DNA of 64,000 nt, from the NCBI GenBank assembly GCA_037903475.1, contig JBAJFG010000185.1, positions 372,001 through 436,000 on the forward strand, written 5' to 3'. A program made the position numbers and the translations under genes. How positions within the stretch are numbered: position 1 is the first letter of the stretch; each line of letters starts with the position of its first letter. Source of the DNA: Ancylostoma caninum. Its lineage: Eukaryota > Nematoda > Chromadorea > Rhabditida > Ancylostomatidae. Positions 57,001 through 64,000 of this stretch are shown here, in pieces. The notes beneath the pieces were generated by a model that was not told where the DNA came from, did no database searches, and saw only the letters and a list, made by a program, of their open reading frames with translations.

Positions 57001-60000
57001 TGAGGTGGAAGACTGAAACCCTCTTGGGAACGTTCATGAATCCCGCTTCGAGAGAATTTCAGAGGAACACATCTTGTTATTTCGATGGACTTGAGTCCAG
57101 CCGAGAATTGAAGTTAACATAGATCTCTTGTGTTCCACCAGTCACTTTCGCACAAGATTCTGTGGAATCCCAGAAGTGGCAGAGCTTTAGCCTCGGGTGT
57201 GCACCTCTCCTGCTGCCTTCAGGTTTGCCATCACCATGATAACTACATATTAACGAGATAATGGCACAGTTTCAACTCGTTATTGCAGCATTGAATGTAG
57301 TGTTATCCCTGATCTCTATTCGCGTGTAATGATGATCAGTCTTTTAAACGTTTGTCTTAAACAGCGTAATAAATGTATGTATGTAAACCTATGACTGAGC
57401 TCGGATTTACGGATTATCTGTAGTCCCGCAGCGTATACAGCTTATTTTTGGAAGGTCCCGTGCGTGCCCTACGGGTCCAAATAAGGGAAGTCCCACATTT
57501 AACCGCTCAAGCTTCGAATCAATCAAAGGTGGAAGGACAGGATGGAAATGGATAGGTGAAGGATACACAACATGCTCCTGTGTATCAACTGGTTTTCTAG
57601 CTTGTTTCAAGAAAAACTACCTTTGGGCTCACCCAAAATGGCACAGGTCTAGGGTAGTTCTAGATGTTCTAGATCTGACTATAACCAAAACCCATTTGTG
57701 GTCAAACAGGAGCATAACAGATTTACAACAATATCCGATAAATGAGATGAGATATGAAAGAATTTTGGCCTCCTCAACAAGGCACCATTTAGCCTTCAAG
57801 ATTTGTCGTACCTAAAGCTGTTTGCAAAATCAAATTTGATCAACCCCTTAATTAAACCAAGTGACCACAATTTTTCTATACGTTGGTATAGTTCGATAGA
57901 AAGGGGTAGAGTTTAGGAATCTCTTGATGAATTGAATCTAGAAGGCCAAACCCGGCCGTGATGGGCAAAGCAGAATTCAAGGAATGCAAAACACTGAGAG
58001 CACGCGCTCCGAGCGCACTGGAACGAACCTTTCACCAGGAAGAATGTGACTCCATAAGTCTTCAGGCCGCGACACATGTGCACGTATTTGCTCTTCGCAT
58101 CCAGATCTGACGTGCCGGAAAGCTCCTTGTAACGCTGAAAGCAAATTATTGGGTTGATGAAAAAGTTCTGCAACACTTTTTATTTCCATTTCTAAAACGC
58201 AAAAGCAGCTCGACAGGTGGGATCTTCTGTCGGTATAAGGTAGTATGTTCTTGAAGCTTTCAAGTGAAGGGCATACGAGGAAAGCTCTATCTCTATCCAA
58301 GTAATAATGCTTTCGGCCAATAGAGTCTCACATCGCTCCTTTATCCATTATGGTTTCCTGCAAGGACATCCTGCAAGAAGCGCTGATGCCAGTATATGTG
58401 CTGCGTTTGAAGAGACTGTTGTCTATCATTCGACGGCCCCTCGACGGTACCAGGGCTTCGACTCTGACGAAATGATGCTTGAAAGTCACCCATGGTCTGG
58501 ACGTGCGTCGACCGTCAATGACGACGATTTGCGGGACAACCTGGAGACGAGGTCAGATGTCGGCAACTGCAAGTTTGCGAAGACACTCTAGTGCGGCTAC
58601 GTGACCGTCATCAAGCATCCTCGCTTTCTCGGTTTTAGCAAAGTTGTCCGGACATGAGTACCTACAGGACAGTGTGTTATGCGAATCTCATAAGTCATGC
58701 CGGGTGAGGATCGAGGAGTTGGTGTGTCTTTCTCAACATGGGAAGGACTTTCTAAACGATATGGGAAACGGGTGAGGAAGCTTAGTCCTGTACGCGAACA
58801 ACGCACAGCAGCGCCAGTGGATTGCGCGTCCCGAATCACTTGCAAAACATTCAAAAGCAGACTCGCCCAAAAAGAGCATTTTTCCATGTTTCGGTAGAGC
58901 CACAGTGAATGCTTTAGTATGATTTCATAAATAGTGGCACCATGATGACGATGGAGCCCTGCGCTACCCAACCCTAGAAGTTGGCAGGTATATTACACGA
59001 AAAACCCACAAAACGAGCAGATGTTCATTTCCTGCAAGATGATGCTCAGGCGCACTTTGCAAGCGTACGTAGTTCGTGAGAGGACTCGGAATCTCGGCTC
59101 GGGATTTCTGTCACCCCTATCGTATTCGCCAGAACTGGCCCTGTCGGACTGTCATCTTTTTATGACCATGAGCAAACATCTATGGAAAATGAGGCCTGGC
59201 AATCAACAGGGACTCGAAAATGAGGTGTCCTAGTTTTTCGATCCACAGCCTCCTGCATTTTGGCAGGAAGGAACAGATAAGCTGCCCAAAAGACGGGCAG
59301 AGTTACACACAGTAATAGTAAATGTAGCACTGATTGAGATTTCGGGCAGAGTTACACAAAGTAATAGTAAATGGTAGCATCGATTGAGATTTTGTTTCAA
59401 TGAAAAAAACCGTTCCCAAAGAGTTCGTTGTGAGTGTTGCGGAACTTTCTCATCAACCCGATAATTCGACCCTAAACTTTCAGTGGAAATGCATGAAGAA
59501 AATGAGTTTTAAAACCGGACATGTGTTGCTTTGGTGGTTCTAGAAGGGCAAATGCTGTCTGTAGAACTTAGATCCTGACTGTGGAGAAAGTACATCACAA
59601 TCAAAACACGGCTAATACTACTAGGGGTTATGAGGACTTTTCATTCCGAAGATGTCGGTATTCAAAGGAGCGGCGTGATCAGTTTAGCATAGAGACCTGC
59701 AAATGCACTTTAAGGTATTACCTGAACGATTTTCTTCTCGTTTTCCTTGCTTTTCGCATATTCTTTGGGAAGGAAGTCGCGACCCCTAAAATAGAACGCT
59801 ATCAGAGATTCTGATTCTCGAAAGAACTCCAAAGAAATATGGAGGAAATGCAATGCTGAAAAAATTTTGTCACCGCTTGCTCGAACACTTGATAACTGCT
59901 ATTTCCTGCCCGGCCACACGGCTCAGAAGCAGCCGATTTACTCTACGCCCATACCTCCAACTAGCTTTCTACGTATCTGCATATAAGCTTCCACGCGCAC

Positions 60001-62829
60001 TGTGAAATTTGCAAGAGCTTCACTTGTTCTGTTGGGCCAAAAAAATCTTCTCTAGGATTGAGGTACGTAGTATTTCAATGACTTCGTGAATTTCAGAGAC
60101 TACAACAACCACAGAAAGGAGAAAAACAGCGAAAATTCAACGAGAAAGGGTGTACTTTACGGTTTGAACACACCTTGTAGCCTGTACAATACCGTCGACA
60201 GGCTTTGGCAAAAAGATGAAAAAGACGCAAATGCAGGCTTTTCGTCTTTTTGCTATACTTTTATGATAAGGAAATACTTGCGAAACAATGATATGTTTCC
60301 GGAACCAGCGCTTTAAGATCTATAAGAAAAATTGAACTGCGAAAGAAAAGCTTGTCTGATAAAAGCAGCAATTTCGGTGAAGTCTGTAGAACACAAGGAC
60401 CTAGTACGTTTTACTCATAATGTTGGATCAAAATGTGATCACATTCAATATTTTTGAAAACTTTTGGTATCTTCGTGAGCGTGCTGTTGTCAGCGAGGTA
60501 GTGCTCTGAAGCATTAATTTTGCAGACATTAGTCAGCAGCTTTAACGCTGACTTTGAATGAAGTTTATTTCGTCGTGGTGCATCAAACACAAAAATGGTC
60601 TACTTCATCAACTCAAACTGAATATTTGGAAGATCTTGCAACGTGATGACCAAGAATTATACAATAGATTTTTTTCAGTGGATTTTCTACGCAACCAGAA
60701 AGCATTGTACTCGTACTCCTAATATTGTACCCTTAAATCAGTGTGGTATAGCCATGTACAAATAAATAAATAAGTAAATAAATAAGTAAAACAGAAATTC
60801 CATCTACTTAGTTTTGCTATATGGGTGTTCGCATGAATATATACGTAGTTGCGGTAGAGCGATAAGGAAGATGCCTGAGAGTTTTGCCCCGTTTAGCGAT
60901 TTTCATTTTGTGATCTGTTGCTGCGAGCATATAGCGGCATCGGGAGCAGCTCACAAGTTTCATGAACCTTGATGAAGAAAGCATTTCATTCAATATTTAT
61001 TTCAGCCCACTGTTTCCAGTGTTATTGCTCAAAAATAAGTAAATAATTTATTTTTCGTTGCAGGCGGAATTCCACCTAAACGTTTGGGAGGATTGAGCTG
61101 AGGCTTCATCGGACAGCGAAAAAGGCTTGCGGTCGTTTCGGCAATTTGAACTACCCATGAATGATGTTTACTAGGCTTCTGTTCCGGACCAAGAGCTTGG
61201 AATAGAAGAATAGAGGACGAAATGTACGAAACAGGTATGACACTCTCACAACCATGCTCGTGACACATCATCCACATCAGCTCTTGAAGACCGATAAGCA
61301 GATTTGACGTGTCTATGTAGTTACATCATTTTAGATGGAAAAGGGGCTTCCAAAAACAGTCTCGTCTGGATCGGGTAGCTTATCCTCGTGCAATGCCCGT
61401 GCAAGCATCCTCTTCATGAGTAATCTAGTAATCAGATCTCAGACCTACTACTGAATCTACATGCATATCTTCAAAGTTGAGCAGCGTTAGGAAGAAAACA
61501 TGGCCTATCCATGTTTTGGATTTTAAAGGATACTCTGAAGAAGATGAGGTGCGGCGCTGCCCGTAACTGCTTTTTGATGTTCGAGAAAGCTCCACGAAAC
61601 TTATATTCCTTCACCCGATGTGATTACAAGAATAAGGTAGTTCTATAGCTCGTTTGGCACAGCGGCATCTATGGTTTTGTCCTGTCCCAGGCTTCTTGCT
61701 TACTTCAAGTGCATAGTTTCAGCGCATCCGAGTGGATTTAAATTAACCAATAAGTAAACTCTAGAGAAACAGTACAGAGTTGCCAACACCGTAAGTTCAA
61801 CGACAGCGACGAAGGGTAGTGTTCGGTGGTCCTCCTTCCACCCCAGCTTCAATGCTTCTCTTCCTCTATAGACACTGACCAGTGTTCGCATTTATAAACG
61901 TTCTAGATAAGGTTCATTTACCCGGAGTGGACGAGTTTCTCCACCAAAGTATATTAAGTTTCGCTATCCTCACGCTACCTTTCAGTTCCTTTCAGTGTCA
62001 CTTCGACAACATACACCCATTTCAGCCCGGAAAACTCGTCCACCTCAGAAGAGCTGGTATATCATAATTTTACCGGCAACGTTCATGAATACGGGCACAG
62101 AGCAGTCTCCTCGTCGACTAGGCGGAATCCCGTGGAAGGAGTGTGCAAGAGGCGCTCGACAATTTCGCGAGAAGCTGGTGCTCCGAGTGCATCCGGCCTC
62201 TCAACGCACGCAAATTGCCCAATTGTGCACGGCGTGATACGAAACAATAATGAGAGCTCGTATATAGACGCGCGGACGGACTGCTTAGGCCGCTTCTTCG
62301 GAAGTAATCCTGCGACAATACGCGTAGCCGCTTCCTTAAAAGGGATATGCGGAGAGTCCTCTTCTCCATGAATGTGGATGGAGAATTCACGAGAAGTTCA
62401 CAAATTTTTCATGTAGAATCTCTAAGGATTCTCAACATAACAAGATTATCTGCGGAACTTCTCCAAGAAACACGCTAGTCAAGTGGAACTTCTTTTTACA
62501 TTTGAATTTATCCAGATTTTATCATTTCCGTCGGACAGCAGGACTTCTGCCAAATACGTAATTTTTACCAGACTCAGTCCAAACTCACTCAATGTAGAAC
62601 TTGGGTTTGTTCTCCGGGAAGTCGCCGTACTCGATCTGGCACTGCAGCGCTCCCAAATCGCACGCGATCTCTTTCGTGACAGGGTGCAGGCTCTGGAATG
62701 CGATGGATCGGCAGGTGTTAGGAACAAGGCAGGCACGAATTCTGAGGGCTCACTCGAAGAATTCCGTCACGGCACTGCACGTACAGCAGATTCAGCTGCA
62801 CCGGGTCGCGACTGTCCACATTTGTGTCG
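33466..62829 (-). CDS. tln-1: Talin (integrin-to-actin adaptor), 49 exons, 5' end outside window
   Basis: Talin binds integrin beta tails through its FERM head and actin and vinculin through a helical rod, and activates integrins at attachment sites. From 62829 leftwards, 49 exons join in phase (6,976 nt, about 2,325 codons) to the TAG at 33466-33468. Domain order is FERM F2, F3, flexible linker, helical-bundle rod, I/LWEQ actin-binding domain and dimerisation helix; exon coordinates are given in the segment entries below. Conserved stretches include [57 protein letters not shown] and EKLISAAKQ. Only F0, F1 and the start of F2 (roughly 200 residues) are missing; they must lie to the right. 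No frameshift or in-frame stop was found in the joined exons. The symbol follows the C. elegans single-copy gene. Confidence 0.97.
34340..34410 (+). repeat. Dispersed repeat, copy 2 (talin intron 34003-34624)
   Basis: GCAGACAATCAGAGTGCTAC ... GACCACTGAAGGCTCCC resembles 14454-14525 and 63123-63196. The rest of this 622-bp intron shows nothing recognisable. Confidence 0.5.
36211..40688 (-). CDS. tln-1: Talin C-terminal rod bundles
   Basis: Exons 40530-40688, 40271-40462, 40116-40215, 39897-40026, 39292-39394, 39076-39201, 38801-39018, 37851-38034, 37670-37795, 37470-37586, 36427-36699, 36211-36348. The best conserved parts are [60 protein letters not shown] and [20 protein letters not shown]. 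The exon at 36427-36699 is the largest (91 codons) and includes [20 protein letters not shown]. Confidence 0.95.
36945..37254. repeat. Foldback cluster of CGACGGCG motifs in a talin intron
   Basis: Two inverted pairs lie in the 770-bp intron 36700-37469: GCGACGGCGTCACCACGGC (36945) against GCCGTGACGCCGCCGTCGC (37079), and CACCTGACATCGCCGTCG (37127) against CGACGGCGATGCAGGTTG (37237). Together they make a GC-rich foldback structure in otherwise AT-richer intron. It could be a foldback or MITE-type repeat. Confidence 0.6.
41241..44953 (-). CDS. tln-1: Talin central rod bundles
   Basis: Exons 44880-44953, 44735-44825, 44428-44625, 44240-44356, 43929-44186, 43598-43861, 43305-43529, 42533-42705, 42023-42221, 41794-41966, 41519-41710, 41381-41453, 41241-41333. 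Matches to vertebrate rod include [85 protein letters not shown] and [18 protein letters not shown]. For 42533-42705 the acceptor was placed at 42706-42707 because only that choice keeps phase with the preceding exon and restores [11 protein letters not shown] before SYFGC. Confidence 0.94.
44954..46166. other. Talin intron, 1.2 kb, no feature assigned
   Basis: GT-rich on the plus strand around 45308-45400, with no repeat or coding exon I can support. A minus-strand frame at 45448-45651 is open but has no talin similarity and no matching phase. Confidence 0.4.
46167..51422 (-). CDS. tln-1: Talin N-terminal rod bundles
   Basis: Exons 51262-51422, 51113-51191, 50763-50896, 50627-50705, 50326-50489, 47975-48146, 47788-47895, 47609-47731, 46466-46636, 46167-46358. 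Key stretches: [78 protein letters not shown] (the region of the first vinculin-binding helices in vertebrates), DMIDATR and [14 protein letters not shown]. The 57-bp intron 50706-50762 removes a TGA that would otherwise fall in frame. Confidence 0.94.
46887..46950 (+). repeat. Array of GTGAGT hexamers
   Basis: Six GTGAGT copies occur in 64 bp in the talin intron 46637-47608, three of them overlapping and three separated by TCCTACTAA, CTCACAGTCA and CTTACCAA-type spacers. On the plus strand each would be a consensus 5' splice site; talin is transcribed from the other strand. Confidence 0.7.
47210..47280 (-). repeat. tRNA-derived SINE-like head
   Basis: On the minus strand it reads GTCCGAGTGGATGAAGTGCT (A-box-like, as in Ser/Leu tRNAs) followed about 40 nt later by GGGATCGAATCTC (B-box-like). 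The cloverleaf cannot be closed well and there is no paired acceptor stem, so it is not a functional tRNA gene. It lies in a talin intron, on the same strand as talin. Confidence 0.5.
48147..50325. other. Talin intron, 2.2 kb, with a GC-rich block
   Basis: Between 49920 and 50270 the composition turns GC-rich and both strands are open for over 110 codons. No protein is recognised, and neither frame fits the phases of the flanking talin exons. GGTTCGAAACCC on the minus strand near 49591-49602 resembles a pol III B box. The rest shows nothing. Confidence 0.4.
52499..52524. other. Perfect 8-bp hairpin in a talin intron
   Basis: GCTAGTCG (52499-52506) pairs with CGACTAGC (52517-52524) across a 10-nt loop. 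Short, but exact and GC-balanced. Confidence 0.45.
53555..53602. other. Two-tier stem-loop in a talin intron
   Basis: The upper stem GGCGATGTCC (53565-53574) pairs exactly with GGACATCGCC (53584-53593) across a 9-nt loop. The lower stem GCTGGT (53555-53560) pairs with ACCAGC (53597-53602), with a 4/3-nt internal loop between the stems. This resembles a structured RNA more than a transposon end. No family is identified. Confidence 0.65.
54005..54172 (-). CDS. tln-1: Talin head-rod linker exon
   Basis: The 56-codon exon begins [20 protein letters not shown] and continues through a Gln/Pro/Tyr/Gly-rich stretch ([19 protein letters not shown]), as expected for the flexible linker after F3. The preceding exon (54246-54434) ends KATL before an unusual donor GTTCGT. 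This makes the 73-bp intron a choice by phase and alignment rather than by a strong signal. Confidence 0.88.
54246..62829 (-). CDS. tln-1: Talin FERM head, F2-F3 exons
   Basis: Exons 62754-62829, 62589-62692, 59722-59785, 58029-58134, 55617-55771, 54246-54434. They read in order [38 protein letters not shown]; the 64-nt exon [36 protein letters not shown] and [30 protein letters not shown] and [27 protein letters not shown] with [11 protein letters not shown]3 keeps the Trp of RRW that binds the integrin NPxY motif in vertebrate talin and the NKLVPRLLG segment that contacts the membrane-proximal tail. A decayed mariner fills the intron between 58134 and 59722. Confidence 0.95.
54435..55616. 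other. Talin intron, 1.2 kb, nothing recognised
   Basis: Flanking F3 exons (SPRTFTL and [10 protein letters not shown]) are contiguous in the protein, so no exon is missing. I see no repeat or RNA here. Confidence 0.5.
55772..58028. other. Talin intron, 2.3 kb, with a GC-rich segment
   Basis: The segment 56195-56510 is GC-rich and open on both strands but encodes nothing recognisable. CTCTAGTTCGAAC occurs at about 55813 and again at about 56119, a short direct repeat with a B-box-like core. The flanking exons join as [13 protein letters not shown], so no exon is missing. Confidence 0.4.
58330..59233 (+). pseudogene. Relic mariner transposase
   Basis: Fragments keep the order of a mariner transposase (N-terminal DNA-binding part, [10 protein letters not shown] linker, C-terminal [13 protein letters not shown]), but the first catalytic Asp region is lost and the second is degraded. 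It is more decayed than the transposases at 26613 and 30002. Not functional. Confidence 0.8.
59294..59392 (+). repeat. 49-bp tandem duplication inside the decayed mariner
   Basis: CGGGCAGAGTTACACA ... GATTGAGATTT occurs twice back to back (59294 and 59343) with a few differences. A local duplication after insertion is the simplest reading. Confidence 0.85.
59786..62588. other. Talin intron, 2.8 kb
   Basis: It contains an AAATAAGT-type simple repeat at about 60760-60790 and a region (62090-62340) with CG-rich short motifs that looks repetitive but has no second copy in the window. Flanking exons join as [16 protein letters not shown], so nothing is missing from the protein. Confidence 0.45.
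60760..60790 (+). repeat. AAATAAGT-type simple repeat
   Basis: Units of AAATAAATAAGT are repeated about twice. Low-complexity sequence in a talin intron. Confidence 0.8.
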
Positions 62830-64000
62830 CTGAAAAAATAGTGCTCAGTGGGAATCTCTCAACAGTTCGCGGTAAATGAAATGAGGTATTTTCATTTGCT
62901 GTAATAAATACGATGAGATTGCATTGGAGGAGTAAACAAATGGAGAAGGAGGTCTAGATGAAATGTTCTTGAAAATATTTATTGGAAAAACATGATAAAA
63001 ATAAAGAATTGGGCTTATGCTAGATTAAAAAATTCGGCGATCCACCTCGGGGAAGGGGGGGATTTCATTGGTCCAGGACTTATCGCGAATAAGGACTATG
63101 ATATCAAAAGAATGTGAAAATGCGCAGACAATTAGAATGCCAAAAAGATGGTGGTGGGACACATGTGATTGGATCCAGACCACTGAAGTCTTCTGGTATA
63201 GTATCACGTTATTTCGACAACACAGGGTCAGGCGCAGTTTTAAAGCTTGAAAAATTGACATCAAAGTATCAGAACCTAAGGACATGGGAACGATCACGTG
63301 GATATGGTCGAGTTGAATCGAGTTATATTTCGAACCACTCGAGCAGAGCCCATAACGAAAACGCTCAAGCTTTAGTCATTCACCCAAATTGTAGATGATT
63401 ACTCGAAAATGTCAAAGAAAAAGCAAGCTCGGAGCATGGCGACCAAAAGTGCTAAGCAATCGTTAGAAGGCACATGGAAAACTGAAACGTTCCATCGTAC
63501 TTCAGCTTACAACATCTTCGTGGCCAGAAGTTACTCTCAGTTTAGCTAGAATGAGTAAAAGAGGATAACTGAGGATATTCAGACGGCAAGTTAAGCCTCT
63601 GACCCATGATCGTCTGTAGTCATCGTGCACAATTTAACACGATCACTGCATCTAAAATATGGTTACTGTTAGGCTGGAACGCCTTTTGACTTCTGTAATG
63701 ATAATGAGCGCACAATTAGCTTACTACTACTAGCAAGGCGCAACAGCCTTGAACGAGCATACGGCTAACTATCCAATTTCTAAGTTTTCGTCTTTTTTTA
63801 TCCATTTCAAGATGTTTCGAGACTGGTGTAGTAGAGATGGCAAAACAAAGACTTCCGCTTCCATGTCTCCAATTGGAAAATAAAATAGTACTCTACTTGT
63901 CAATTAAAGTATTATTTTACGATTTCAAATGTTTCCAGCAGAGCGCCAGTATGTGATATCTCATTTACGGTCGAGTAGAAATCTGCAGTAACTGCTCCTC
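62830..64000. other. Right edge: probably talin intron
   Basis: The exon at 62754-62829 begins with one base that completes a codon from an upstream exon, so a further exon is required, but none with FERM F1/F2 similarity is visible up to the window edge. One dispersed repeat copy lies at 63123-63196. Confidence 0.55.
63123..63196 (+). repeat. Dispersed repeat, copy 3
   Basis: GCGCAGACAATTAGAATGCC ... GACCACTGAAGTCTTCTGG resembles 14454-14525 and 34340-34410 in the same orientation. Confidence 0.5.

Larger units (their letters stand above)
58149..59461 (+). mobile_element. Decayed mariner in a talin intron
   Basis: Ends TTGGGTTGATGAAAAAGTTC and the reverse complement of TCGGGTTGATGAGAAAGTTC are flanked by TA (58147-58148 and 59462-59463). 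Remnants of transposase appear on the plus strand: [15 protein letters not shown] near 58330 and [20 protein letters not shown] near 59110-59180, recalling the YSPDLAPSDYHLF end of the catalytic core. Several stops and shifts separate them. The left end stops 14 bp from the acceptor of the talin exon 58029-58134. Confidence 0.88.

Overview
This is a eukaryotic window, and everything in it points to a nematode, most likely a clade V strongylid such as a hookworm. Introns are often 50-90 bp and end in TTTTCAG-like acceptors, the two recognisable genes have invertebrate-type exon structures, and the DNA between exons is packed with mariner-type elements with TTAGGTTG-like ends. No bacterial operons, rRNA or CRISPR array is present. 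The genus is an inference.

Two conserved genes lie tail to tail. On the plus strand, 8502 to at least 26206 encodes a bifunctional 6-phosphofructo-2-kinase/fructose-2,6-bisphosphatase (PFKFB). Twelve exons (454 codons) join with consistent reading phase and keep the kinase P-loop and the RHG and SHQ phosphatase motifs. Its 9.5 kb intron (16035-25506) is a nest of transposable elements. On the minus strand, 33466-62829 encodes talin. Forty-nine exons (about 2,325 codons) run from the C-terminal actin-binding and dimerisation region back into FERM subdomain F2; the 5' end (F0/F1) lies beyond the right edge. The two products are not functionally linked: PFKFB sets the fructose-2,6-bisphosphate level that controls glycolysis, and talin couples integrins to actin.

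Layout: 1-8463, gene-poor, with microsatellites and a 1.6 kb inverted-repeat element carrying a second small element inside it. 8464-26206, PFKFB. 26207-33465, intergenic, with one nearly complete mariner (26431-27681) and one mariner inserted inside an older relative (29422-31541). 33466-62829, talin, whose larger introns carry a decayed mariner, a tRNA-derived SINE-like sequence, foldback repeats and strong hairpins. 62830-64000, probably talin intron.

The most notable observations are: a decayed mariner ending 14 bp from a talin 3' splice site, offering a possible in-frame exonised segment; a palindromic element whose two arms each carry the same short open frame; a mariner inserted flush against one arm of a 175 bp inverted-repeat element; same-family mariner-in-mariner nesting; a mariner transposase with Asn at the third catalytic Asp; and several strong unannotated hairpins.
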